The notes under the pieces were generated by a model that saw only the letters and a list, made by a program, of their open reading frames with translations, was not told the origin of the DNA and did not search any database. A DNA stretch of 48,573 nucleotides, from positions 1 through 48,573 of the forward strand of contig JAICJV010000011.1 of NCBI GenBank assembly GCA_025928265.1. Direction: 5' to 3'. This document shows positions 15,777 through 23,058 of this stretch, one piece after another. This stretch comes from Thermoleophilaceae bacterium. GTDB lineage: Bacteria > Actinomycetota > Thermoleophilia > Solirubrobacterales > Thermoleophilaceae. Each line of letters starts with the position of its first letter. The first letter of the stretch is position 1. The position numbers and the translations under genes are program-made.

Positions 15777-17131
15777 TCGAGGTGGTGGAGCCCGCGACCG
15801 CCGAGGTCATGGCCACCGTGCGCGAGGCAGGCGTCGAGGAGACCGACGCCGCGGTCGCCGCGGCCAAGGCCGCCTTCCCCGCGTGGCGCGCGATCGCGCC
15901 GGCGGATCGGTCGAGGCTGCTCCATCGCGTGGCGGACGCGGTCGAGGAGCACCACGACGAGCTCGCGACGCTCGAGGCGCGCAACGCCGGCAAGCCGATC
16001 GGCGACGCGCGCGGCGAGATGGGGATGGTGGCCGAGACGTTCCGCTACTACGCGGGCGCGGTCGAGCGGCTGCTGGGCGACACGATCCCCGTCGCCGGCG
16101 GCGTGGACTTCACGTTCCGCGAGCCGCTCGGAGTCGTGGGCCTGATCGTGCCGTGGAACTTCCCGCTCACGATCGCGTCGTGGAAGATGGCGCCGGCGCT
16201 GGCGGCGGGCAACACGCTCGTGCTCAAGCCCGCCGAGCTCACGCCGCTGACGGCGCTGCGGTTCGCCGAGATCGCCCTCGAGGCGGGCGTGCCGGAGGGC
16301 GTTGTGAACGTGGTGGCGGGCCCCGGGCGCGTCTGCGGCCAACGGCTCGTCGAGCACCCGGACGTGGCCAAGATCGCGTTCACCGGGTCGACCGAGGTGG
16401 GGCGCAGGATCGCTGAGTCGGCGGCGCCGACGATCAAGCGGGTGACGCTCGAGCTGGGCGGCAAGTCCGCGAACGTGGTGTTCGCCGACGCCGACCTGGC
16501 GGCCGCCGCCCAGGCCGCGCCGCTCGCGGTGTTCGGCAACGCCGGCCAGGACTGCTGCGCGCGCTCGCGGATTCTCGTGGAGCGGCGCGCCCTTGACGAG
16601 TTCATGTCGTATCTCGAGGCCGCGGTCCGCGGCGTGCGCGTGGGCGACCCGCTCGACGAGTCGACGCAGATGGGCCCGCTGATCTCTGAGGACCAGCGCG
16701 CGACGGTGGCGTCGTTCGTGCCCGACGACGCACCGGTCGCGATCCGGGGCGAGGCACCCGACGGACCGGGCTTCTGGTTCCCGCCGACGGTGCTCGCGCC
16801 GGTCTCGAACGACGACCGCGCTGCACGCGAGGAGATCTTCGGACCTGTCGCCGCGGTCATCCCGTTCGACTCCGAGGAGCATGCGGTCCGGCTCGCGAAC
16901 GAGACGATCTACGGGCTGTCCGGGTCGGTCTGGACGCGCAACGGCGCCCGCGCCCTGCGGGTGGCGCGCGCGATCGAGACGGGCGTGATCTCGATCAACT
17001 CGAACACCTCGGTCCGCGTGTCGACGCCGTTCGGCGGCTTCAAGCAGTCGGGCGTCGGCCGCGAGCTCGGCCCGCACGCGCTCGAGCACTACACCGAGCT
17101 GAAGAACGTCTACTACGCCACGGAGGAGTAG
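15773..17131 (+). CDS. NAD(P)-dependent aldehyde dehydrogenase
   Basis: The 452-residue ALDH has PWNFPLTIASWKMAPALAAG (127-146), the cofactor-binding FTGSTEVG (203-210), base Glu227 in LELGGKS and nucleophile Cys261 in GNAGQDCCA. EEIFGPV and the C-terminal FGGFKQSGVGRELG complete the family. It is slightly shorter at the N-terminus than most ALDHs (about 480), with no in-frame alternative because the ATG overlaps the upstream stop. By context it is the PuuC equivalent, oxidising a gamma-glutamylated or free aminoaldehyde to the acid. Betaine-aldehyde-type activity is an alternative. Confidence 0.9.
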   Translation: MIEVVEPATAEVMATVREAGVEETDAAVAAAKAAFPAWRAIAPADRSRLLHRVADAVEEHHDELATLEARNAGKPIGDARGEMGMVAETFRYYAGAVERLLGDTIPVAGGVDFTFREPLGVVGLIVPWNFPLTIASWKMAPALAAGNTLVLKPAELTPLTALRFAEIALEAGVPEGVVNVVAGPGRVCGQRLVEHPDVAKIAFTGSTEVGRRIAESAAPTIKRVTLELGGKSANVVFADADLAAAAQAAPLAVFGNAGQDCCARSRILVERRALDEFMSYLEAAVRGVRVGDPLDESTQMGPLISEDQRATVASFVPDDAPVAIRGEAPDGPGFWFPPTVLAPVSNDDRAAREEIFGPVAAVIPFDSEEHAVRLANETIYGLSGSVWTRNGARALRVARAIETGVISINSNTSVRVSTPFGGFKQSGVGRELGPHALEHYTELKNVYYATEE

Positions 17132-17133
17132 GA

Positions 17134-17877
17134 ATGGGGCGCCTCGACGGGAAGGTCTGCGTGATCACCGGCGCCGCCAGCGGCATCGGCCTGGCCACGT
17201 CGCAGCTGTTCCGCTCCGAGGGCGCGACCGTCGTCGGCGTCGACGTCGCCGAATCCGAGTTCGCCGACCTCGCGCTCACCGCCGACATCACCGACGAGGG
17301 CGCGGTGGAGTCGATCTACGCGCGCGTGCGCGAGGAGTACGGCCGGATCGACGTGCTGTTCAACAACGCGGGCATCTCGCCGAACGACGACGAGTCGGTC
17401 CTCAACACCGCCACCGACGCGTGGGATCGCGTGCAGGACGTGAACCTGAAGGCCGTGTTCCTCTGCTGCAAGTACGGCATCCCGCACCTGCTCGAGACCG
17501 GCGGCGGGTCGGTGATCAACACGGCGTCGTTCGTCGCCGTGATGGGCGCGGCCACGTCACAGATCTCCTACACCGCGTCGAAGGGCGGCGTGCTGGCCAT
17601 GTCGCGCGAGCTGGGCGTGCAGTTCGCGCGCCAGGGCGTGCGCGTGAACGCCCTCTGCCCCGGCCCCGTGAACACGCCGCTGCTCCAGGAGCTGTTCGCG
17701 AAGGACCCCGAGAAGGCCGCGCGCCGCCTGATCCACCTGCCGATGGGCCGCTTCGCCGAGCCCGTCGAGATCGCCAAGGGCGCGCTGTTCCTGGCAAGCG
17801 ACGACTCGTCGTACGTCACGGCCTCGACGTTCCTGGTGGACGGCGGGCTGTCGGGCGCGTACGTGACGCCCGAGTAG
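17134..17877 (+). CDS. SDR-family NAD(P)-dependent oxidoreductase (second of two in operon)
   Basis: The 247-residue classical SDR has TGAASGIG (12-19), NNAG (77-80), Ser132, Tyr146 and Lys150 (YTASK). Asp37 after the second strand (VVGVDVA) again suggests NAD. The first residues (MGRLDGK) are the same as in the SDR at 13021, so the two may be paralogs that diverged within the operon. It starts 2 bases after the ALDH stop and ends the operon, abutting the convergent GlsB-like gene with no intervening base. The substrate is unknown; an alcohol step in the same pathway is likely. Confidence 0.88.
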   Translation: MGRLDGKVCVITGAASGIGLATSQLFRSEGATVVGVDVAESEFADLALTADITDEGAVESIYARVREEYGRIDVLFNNAGISPNDDESVLNTATDAWDRVQDVNLKAVFLCCKYGIPHLLETGGGSVINTASFVAVMGAATSQISYTASKGGVLAMSRELGVQFARQGVRVNALCPGPVNTPLLQELFAKDPEKAARRLIHLPMGRFAEPVEIAKGALFLASDDSSYVTASTFLVDGGLSGAYVTPE

Positions 17878-18165
17878 CTAGGTCCGGCGCGGCAGGTCGC
17901 CGCGCGTGCCCTGGCCGCGGGTCAAGAGGCCGCTGCGCTCAGCCACGGCCAGCACGATGACCGACGCCCCGACCGCGCAGACGAAGCCCACGAAGTTGAG
18001 CTCCCAGATCGAGCCCGAACGCAGCGCGTTGGCGATCGTCCCGCCGATCAGGGAGCCGATCACGCCGAGGACGAGCGTCCATAGCAGCCCGATCCTCTGC
18101 CGGCCGGGCAGGAGCAGTCGCGCGAGCAGGCCGATGATGAGGCCCGCTACCAGGAATCCGATCAT
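17878..18165 (-). CDS. GlsB/YeaQ/YmgE-family small membrane protein
   Basis: The 95-residue protein has three hydrophobic helices and the family signature GLIIGLLARLLLPG at the N-terminus, LVLGVIGSLIGG in the middle, and a third helix VGFVCAVGASVIVLAV. The basic tail (80-95) is longer than in most family members. The family is a stress-associated (transglycosylase-associated) inner-membrane protein of unknown mechanism. I chose the ATG at 18165 for its AGGAG at 8 bases; the frame is open upstream into the acyl-CoA oxidase gene. It lies 10 bases after that gene and is probably co-transcribed with it. Confidence 0.85.
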   Translation of the reverse strand: MIGFLVAGLIIGLLARLLLPGRQRIGLLWTLVLGVIGSLIGGTIANALRSGSIWELNFVGFVCAVGASVIVLAVAERSGLLTRGQGTRGDLPRRT

Positions 18166-18175
18166 GTGACGGCTC

Positions 18176-20128
18176 CTACCCGGGTTCGCGGCGGCCAATC
18201 GGCGCGAGCTGCGTATCCGGGATGTCCCAGGCGTCGACGAGGACGTCGGCCTGCTGCCGCAGATCTGAGCAGAGCCGGTTGATCGTGCGCGTGACCGCCT
18301 TCGCACGCGGTCCGGTCATGCGACCGTGCTCGAAGAACCAGCCGCGCTCGTTCTCGAGCAGTGACAACGCATACAGGTTGAAGAGCTTCTCCAGGAGCGG
18401 TCGGAGCGTCTCGTCCTCGCAGGCTTCGATCGCGCGGTTGAACGCCCCGAGAATCTGCGCCTCCACGTGCGCGCGGGCCGCGAGGATCACGTGGTCCTGC
18501 GCGTCGTTGAAGACGTCGAACTGGTCGCCGCCGTCGTCGAGGCCCCGCTTGAGCCGCCGCGAGACCGCCGTCAGGATGTGCTCCTCGCGCCACTCGAAGA
18601 GCTGAACCTGGTACTCGCGGTCCTCGACGTCACCCTCGTCGTCCTCGTCGCCGTTCGGAGTCACGGCGTCGACCAGGCGCGTGACGAGCTGCCGCGCGAG
18701 CGTGCGCTCCATGGTGGTCTCGTACGCCTGCTCGCCCACGAAGCGCACCATCTCGAGCGCGCTGAGGTTGCCGAAGCGCTCCTTGTAGTCGGTGAGGAGG
18801 CCCTTCGCCACGAGCTGGAGGAGGATCGTGTTGTCCCCCTCGAAGGTCGTGAACACGTCGGTGTCGGCCTTGAGCGCGGCGAACCGGTTCTCGTCCATGT
18901 AGCCCGCACCGCCGCACGCCTCGCGGCACGTCTGGATCGCGTCCGTCGCGTGCCACGTCGACGTCGCCTTGACCCCCGCCGCGAAGGCCTCGAGCTTGCG
19001 CTTGTCGCGGTCCTCGCCGTCGCCCCGCCCGACGATCCGGTCGAGGTCCGCGATCAGCTCCTGCTGAGCGAAGTGCAGCGCGTAGGTCTTCGCGATCAAC
19101 GGGATCAGACGGCGCTGGTGGACGCGATAGTCGAGCAGCAGGATCTCGTCGCCCTCCTCGCCAGGGGTGCCGAACTGGCGGCGGCGCATCGCGTAGCGGG
19201 TCGCGATCGTGAGCGCCGACTTCGACGCCGACAGAGCCGCGCCGGCGACGCTCACCCGCCCCTGCACGAGGGTGCCGATTGTGGTGAAGAAGCGGCGGTT
19301 CGGATTCTCGAACTCGCTCTCGTACTTGCCGTCCTCGTTCACGCCGCCATAGCGGGCGAGCAGCGCGGTGCGCGGGACGCGGACCTCGTCGAACCAGATC
19401 TGGCCGTTGTCGACGCCGTTCAGGCCGAGCTTCTGCCCGTCGTCCTCGATGCGGATCCCCGGTAGAAGGTTGCCGTCGTCGTCGCGCAGCGGCACGAGCA
19501 GTGCATGCACGCCGTGGCTCTCACCGTCCACGAGCAACTGCGCGAACACCACGGCCATCTTCCCGTGCACCGAGGAATTGCCGATGTAGTCCTTGCGCGC
19601 GCTGTCATCCGGCGTGTGGATCACGAACTCGTCGCTGTCGGCGTGGTAGGTGGCCATCGTGCCGAGCCGCTGAACGTCGGAGCCGTGGCCGTGCTCGGTC
19701 ATCGCGAAGCAGCCGGGCAGCTCCGCGCTGATCACGCGCGGGAGGTACTCCTTCCGCTGCTGCTCGTCGCCCAGGTGCAGGACAGCGCCGCCGAACAGGC
19801 CGAAGTGGACGCCGCACTTCACGAGCAGCGAGAGATCGGCGTGGCCGAGCATCTCGAACGCGGAGATGCCGCCGCCGAGATTGCCCTGACCGCCGTACCT
19901 CTCGGGAAAGAGGATCGAGGTCTCGCCGTCGTCGGCGAGCATCTTCATCCACTTCATGACGAGCTCGCGGTACTCGTCGCGGTCGATGTCGCCGGGCACG
20001 GGCTTGAAGCGCTCGTCGCCCATGCGCTCACGCACGCGCTCGCGGATCTCGCGCCACTCTCCGTCGAGCAGGCGCTGGAGGCCGGCCGCGACGGCTTTGA
20101 TCTCGGGTGCTGTGGCGGTGTCGGACAT
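18176..20128 (-). CDS. Acyl-CoA dehydrogenase/oxidase family protein (ACOX-like)
   Basis: The 650-residue protein is longer than a standard acyl-CoA dehydrogenase (about 380) and has the C-terminal helical extension of acyl-CoA oxidases. The flavin domain shows CFAMTEHGHGSDV (140-152). The hallmark CREACGGAGYMDENR (401-415) and TFEGDNTILLQ with candidate catalytic Glu430 match the ACOX type. The likely reaction is FAD-dependent alpha,beta-oxidation of a fatty acyl-CoA; whether oxygen or ETF is the acceptor cannot be read. It follows the WS/DGAT-like gene by 10 bases with AGGAG upstream of ATG, so the two form a lipid operon. Confidence 0.9.
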   Translation of the reverse strand: MSDTATAPEIKAVAAGLQRLLDGEWREIRERVRERMGDERFKPVPGDIDRDEYRELVMKWMKMLADDGETSILFPERYGGQGNLGGGISAFEMLGHADLSLLVKCGVHFGLFGGAVLHLGDEQQRKEYLPRVISAELPGCFAMTEHGHGSDVQRLGTMATYHADSDEFVIHTPDDSARKDYIGNSSVHGKMAVVFAQLLVDGESHGVHALLVPLRDDDGNLLPGIRIEDDGQKLGLNGVDNGQIWFDEVRVPRTALLARYGGVNEDGKYESEFENPNRRFFTTIGTLVQGRVSVAGAALSASKSALTIATRYAMRRRQFGTPGEEGDEILLLDYRVHQRRLIPLIAKTYALHFAQQELIADLDRIVGRGDGEDRDKRKLEAFAAGVKATSTWHATDAIQTCREACGGAGYMDENRFAALKADTDVFTTFEGDNTILLQLVAKGLLTDYKERFGNLSALEMVRFVGEQAYETTMERTLARQLVTRLVDAVTPNGDEDDEGDVEDREYQVQLFEWREEHILTAVSRRLKRGLDDGGDQFDVFNDAQDHVILAARAHVEAQILGAFNRAIEACEDETLRPLLEKLFNLYALSLLENERGWFFEHGRMTGPRAKAVTRTINRLCSDLRQQADVLVDAWDIPDTQLAPIGRREPG

Positions 20129-20138
20129 AGCTTTTCTC

Positions 20139-21467
20139 CTACCCCCTCGACCCCTCGGGCACTCCGGCAGATGTCAGCACGTCGCGGTAGAGAACGCCGA
20201 ACTCCGACGCCGCCTCCTCGCCGAAGAGCGCACGCCGGTAGCGCAGGGTCACGAACATCTCCTGGCCCAGCGTGGCCACGCCGAACGAAGCGCCGAGCGG
20301 CATCCGCCCGGGTGGCGAGAACCAGACGGCCCGCACCGCGCCGGCCTGGTCCCCCAGATGAGGGACGCCCTCGAGGCGGCCGAGGTTCGAGAGGACGGCC
20401 GTGTCCACGACCATGTTCCCGGTCAGCGGGATCAGCTCCTGGAGGCGCTTCTTGATCGCCGTGGGCAGCGCGGTGGGCACCTGGAGCAGGTCCACGATCA
20501 GGCCCGCGACACCGTCCTCCTTGATGCGGCGCGTGCGATCGGCCGTGGCGGCGATCGCCGACGCAGCGTCGCCCTGCTCGTCCTCGGCCACGTGCACAGT
20601 CACGTACGAGGCGTAGTTCGCGAGCACGTCGTAGCGCCACTCCTTCGGGCGCAGGTTCACCGGCATCATCAGCGCGATCCGGCCGCTGTCGCCGCTGTGC
20701 TCCTCGTTCCAGCGCCGGATCGCCGCGGCCAGCGCTCCCACCACCACGTCGTTCATCGTCGCGCCGTCGCGCCTCAGCGCGGTCACGGCCTCGGCCTCCT
20801 CGGAGGTCAGACGGATCAGCTCGAACCCGTACGGCGGGGCGCCTTCGCTGCCTCCGTCCGCGGCGATCCGTGCCTGCGGGGTCGCGAACCGAGCCACGTG
20901 CTCCGCCAGCGCCTTGCCACGGCTCAGCCGGTCGGCGAGCGACGCCGAGACGATCGCACCGATGTCGCGGGCCTCGATCGGGTCGACGTCCGGCAGCGGG
21001 TCCTCCTCCCCTGCGTAGGCGCGCAGAATCGAGCCCATCAGGCGCATCGCGCCAATGCCGTCGCCGGCCGCGTGGTGGAGGTTGAGGATGAGCGAGTCGC
21101 CGCCCTCCATGTGAGCCAGCGTGAGCGTGAACGGCGGCGCGCTCGCCAGGTCCGGCGCGGCGCCGAGCGCGCGGCGCCGCTCGCACTCGAGGGCGCCGTC
21201 GTCGGGACAGTCGACCACCACGAGCGGGACGTCATCGAGCTCGTCGGCGATCTCCCAGTGGTAGCGGACATCGGTGCCGCGCGACTCCTGCAGGCGGGCG
21301 CGAGCCACGGGATGCCGGTCGGCCGCGTCGTGCACCGCCTCCGCGAGGCGGCGCGCGTCGATGCGGCCATCGACCTTCACCTCCAGGTGCACGCTGTACG
21401 GCTCCTCGTCGCGGTGCAGGTGGAGGTACAGCTCGTCGAGGATGTTCAGCGCCGCCCTCGTTGCCAT
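20139..21467 (-). CDS. WS/DGAT-like or condensation-type acyltransferase
   Basis: The 442-residue protein has the chloramphenicol-acetyltransferase-like active-site motif HHAAGDG (131-137, H-H-x-x-x-D-G), as in wax ester synthase/diacylglycerol acyltransferases, PapA-type acyltransferases and NRPS condensation domains. MMPVNLRP and LSNLGRLEG are also typical of this superfamily. WS/DGAT enzymes make storage wax esters or triacylglycerols from acyl-CoA, which fits the adjacent acyl-CoA oxidase gene. The start is ATG with GGAGG at 7-8 bases. It is divergent from the methyltransferase across an inverted repeat (21503-21521). Confidence 0.78.
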   Translation of the reverse strand: MATRAALNILDELYLHLHRDEEPYSVHLEVKVDGRIDARRLAEAVHDAADRHPVARARLQESRGTDVRYHWEIADELDDVPLVVVDCPDDGALECERRRALGAAPDLASAPPFTLTLAHMEGGDSLILNLHHAAGDGIGAMRLMGSILRAYAGEEDPLPDVDPIEARDIGAIVSASLADRLSRGKALAEHVARFATPQARIAADGGSEGAPPYGFELIRLTSEEAEAVTALRRDGATMNDVVVGALAAAIRRWNEEHSGDSGRIALMMPVNLRPKEWRYDVLANYASYVTVHVAEDEQGDAASAIAATADRTRRIKEDGVAGLIVDLLQVPTALPTAIKKRLQELIPLTGNMVVDTAVLSNLGRLEGVPHLGDQAGAVRAVWFSPPGRMPLGASFGVATLGQEMFVTLRYRRALFGEEAASEFGVLYRDVLTSAGVPEGSRG

Positions 21468-21502
21468 CCTGCCTCCGTATTAACCGCTGGCCCGGCTGAT
21501 GT

Positions 21503-21521
21503 AACACCTCGTTAGGGTGTT
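21503..21521. promoter_or_regulatory. Candidate operator in divergent promoter region
   Basis: AACACC (21503-21508) and GGTGTT (21516-21521) are inverted around 7 bases. The site lies between the divergent acyltransferase (start 21467) and methyltransferase (start 21528) genes and ends only 6 bases before the latter ATG. It could be bound by a regulator controlling both directions; no regulator gene is adjacent. Confidence 0.5.
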
Positions 21522-21527
21522 GCACCG

Positions 21528-22181
21528 ATGTCGGGGGTGAGCGCAAACTGGGCACGCGGTCATCCGTGGGCCGCGGTCTACGACTTCGTCGTCGAGCGCG
21601 AGTCGCTCAGCCGGCCGCTCGGGCAGCTCCTGTTCGGCACCGACACGCGGTTGCTCTACGACCGCATGCGAGCCGTCGACGAGGTGCCGGAGGGCGGCGC
21701 GGTGCTCGACATCCCGTGCGGCGGCGGCGTGGCGCTGCGCGCGCTCACGCCGGAGCACCGGATCCGCTACGTCGCGGCCGACATCAGCTCCGCGATGCTA
21801 GAGCGCACCGGCCACGTCGCGCGCGAGCTGGACCTCGACCAGGTCGAGACGGAGACCGCTGACGTGGAAAACCTCCAGTACGCCGACGGCGAGTTCGACC
21901 TGTGTCTCTCGTTCGCCGGCCTCCACTGCTTCCCGAACCCGGACGAGGCCACGAGCGAGATCGCGCGCGTGCTCAAGCCGGGCGGGCGCTTCGTGGGCAG
22001 CGTCTTCCTGCGCGACGGCGGGATCCGCTATGAGCCGATGGTGCTGTTCGGGCGCCTGGCCGGAGTGATGGGCCCGAGCGGGGGCATGCGCGACCTCGAG
22101 CGCTGGCTCGACGATGCCGGCTTCGCGGAGTCGCGGGTGGAGCGGTCGGGCGCGGTGGCGTACTTCGAGGCCGTGCGCTAG
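21528..22181 (+). CDS. Class I SAM-dependent methyltransferase
   Basis: The 217-residue protein has motif I VLDIPCGGGVALRAL (59-73), the acidic end of strand 2 at RYVAADISSAML, and ARVLKPGGRFVGS, all typical of the UbiE/Methyltransf_11 group. The acceptor is not predictable. The ATG at 21528 lies 6 bases after the inverted repeat with no visible ribosome binding site, so the message may be leaderless. The stop overlaps the stop of the convergent repeat protein. Confidence 0.87.
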   Translation: MSGVSANWARGHPWAAVYDFVVERESLSRPLGQLLFGTDTRLLYDRMRAVDEVPEGGAVLDIPCGGGVALRALTPEHRIRYVAADISSAMLERTGHVARELDLDQVETETADVENLQYADGEFDLCLSFAGLHCFPNPDEATSEIARVLKPGGRFVGSVFLRDGGIRYEPMVLFGRLAGVMGPSGGMRDLERWLDDAGFAESRVERSGAVAYFEAVR

Positions 22182-22516
22182 GCGCGCTCCTCGCGCACCT
22201 TCACACCGTCGATGAACCAGATCCGCCGGCCGTCGGGGTAGCTCGCCGCGGGCCCGTCGTCGCGGTGGCGCAGGCCGTTCCGGTACCACTTCTCGGTGCC
22301 GTTCACGTAGACGCATGCGGGCGCGCCGTCGCGGTGCCGGACACCGTCGCGGTACCACTTCTCCGAGCCGTTGGCATGCACGACCGCCGGGCCGCCGTCG
22401 CGGTGGAGCCTGCCGTGGCGGTACCACTCCTCGCGGCCACTCGCGAAGATGCGCGCGGGCCCGTCGTCGCGATGCAGACGCCCCTGCTCGTCGCGCCACT
22501 CGTGCTCGGCGCTCAC
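22178..22516 (-). CDS. Tandem 23-residue repeat protein (MORN-variant-like)
   Basis: The 112-residue protein is nearly all repeat. Four units of the pattern G-x-x-H-R-D-[DG]-[GA]-P-A then G-x-E-K-W-Y-R occur at about 12-35, 36-57, 58-80 and 81-103, with a partial fifth. The period is 23 residues (69 bp). Similar units occur in proteins described as MORN-repeat variants and YwqK-like, and in phage hypothetical proteins; the role is unknown. There is no signal peptide. The GTG start overlaps the HxlR stop (GTGA), so the two are coupled and probably share regulation. Codons G/C-end like the neighbours, so recent transfer is not evident. Confidence 0.7.
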   Translation of the reverse strand: MSAEHEWRDEQGRLHRDDGPARIFASGREEWYRHGRLHRDGGPAVVHANGSEKWYRDGVRHRDGAPACVYVNGTEKWYRNGLRHRDDGPAASYPDGRRIWFIDGVKVREERA

Positions 22517-22995
22517 CGCAGCGCGGGGTGGCGGTCGGGCGCGTCGCTCGTTGCGCCGGGGCCGGGGCGCGGCCGCACGTCGCGCGCCTCCAGCGGGCAG
22601 CCGCACTTGATGCAGATGCGGTGCTCGTCGACCGCGCCGCCGCAGCCGCGATGCTCGAGCACCACCGGCGGGCCGTCCGGATACGCGTAGCGGTCGCCCC
22701 ACTTCATCAGCCCGAAGATCACCGGCCAGAGGTCGATGCCCTTGCCGGTGAGCGTGTACTCGTAGCGCGGCGGGCGCTCCTGGTAGAGCCGGCGCTCGAG
22801 GATCCCCTCCTCCACCAGCCGCTCGAGGCGGGACTGCAACACGTTGCGCGCGATTCCAAGGTCGCGCTGGAAGTCGTCGAAGCGACGGACGCCGAGGAAG
22901 GCGTCGCGGATCACGAGCAGCGACCAGCGCTCGCCCACCACCTCGAGGGCGCGGGCGATCGAGCAGACCTGGGTCTCGTACTGGTTGCCGAGCAT
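22513..22995 (-). CDS. HxlR-family transcriptional regulator
   Basis: The 160-residue protein begins MLGNQYETQVCSIARALEVV and has the HxlR winged helix: GERWSLLVIRDAFLGVRRFDDFQRDLGIARNVLQSRLERLVEEG. Arg-Pro-Pro-Arg-Tyr-Glu-Tyr forms the wing. The C-terminus adds a cysteine cluster (HRGCGG and ICIKCGCPLEA) that may bind metal; Cys11 near the N-terminus could be a redox sensor as in HypR/YodB-type members. It is divergent from an MFS pump with palindromes between (23020-23048). An open frame extends upstream of 22995 into the intergenic region and is not needed for the fold. Confidence 0.88.
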   Translation of the reverse strand: MLGNQYETQVCSIARALEVVGERWSLLVIRDAFLGVRRFDDFQRDLGIARNVLQSRLERLVEEGILERRLYQERPPRYEYTLTGKGIDLWPVIFGLMKWGDRYAYPDGPPVVLEHRGCGGAVDEHRICIKCGCPLEARDVRPRPGPGATSDAPDRHPALR

Positions 22996-23019
22996 CTCGT
23001 GACCGAGTCTACCGATGTC

Positions 23020-23048
23020 GGTTGTATCACACAACCCAGTCTTGATAC
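23020..23048. promoter_or_regulatory. Overlapping inverted repeats, candidate HxlR operator
   Basis: Two palindromes overlap in the divergent HxlR/MFS promoter. GGTTGT-ATCAC-ACAACC spans 23020-23036, and GTATCA (23024-23029) with TGATAC (23043-23048) spans a 13-base gap. The second ends 10 bases before the MFS ATG. HxlR dimers bind such repeats, so repression of both genes is likely. Confidence 0.55.
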
Positions 23049-23058
23049 GGTGCGTTGC

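Noticed and set aside
12934-15993. 1019-residue minus-strand open frame over the SDR, ligase and hydrolase genes
   Set aside because: The plus-strand genes are recognisable enzymes with conserved motifs. The antisense product has a biased Arg/Ala/His composition and no domain.
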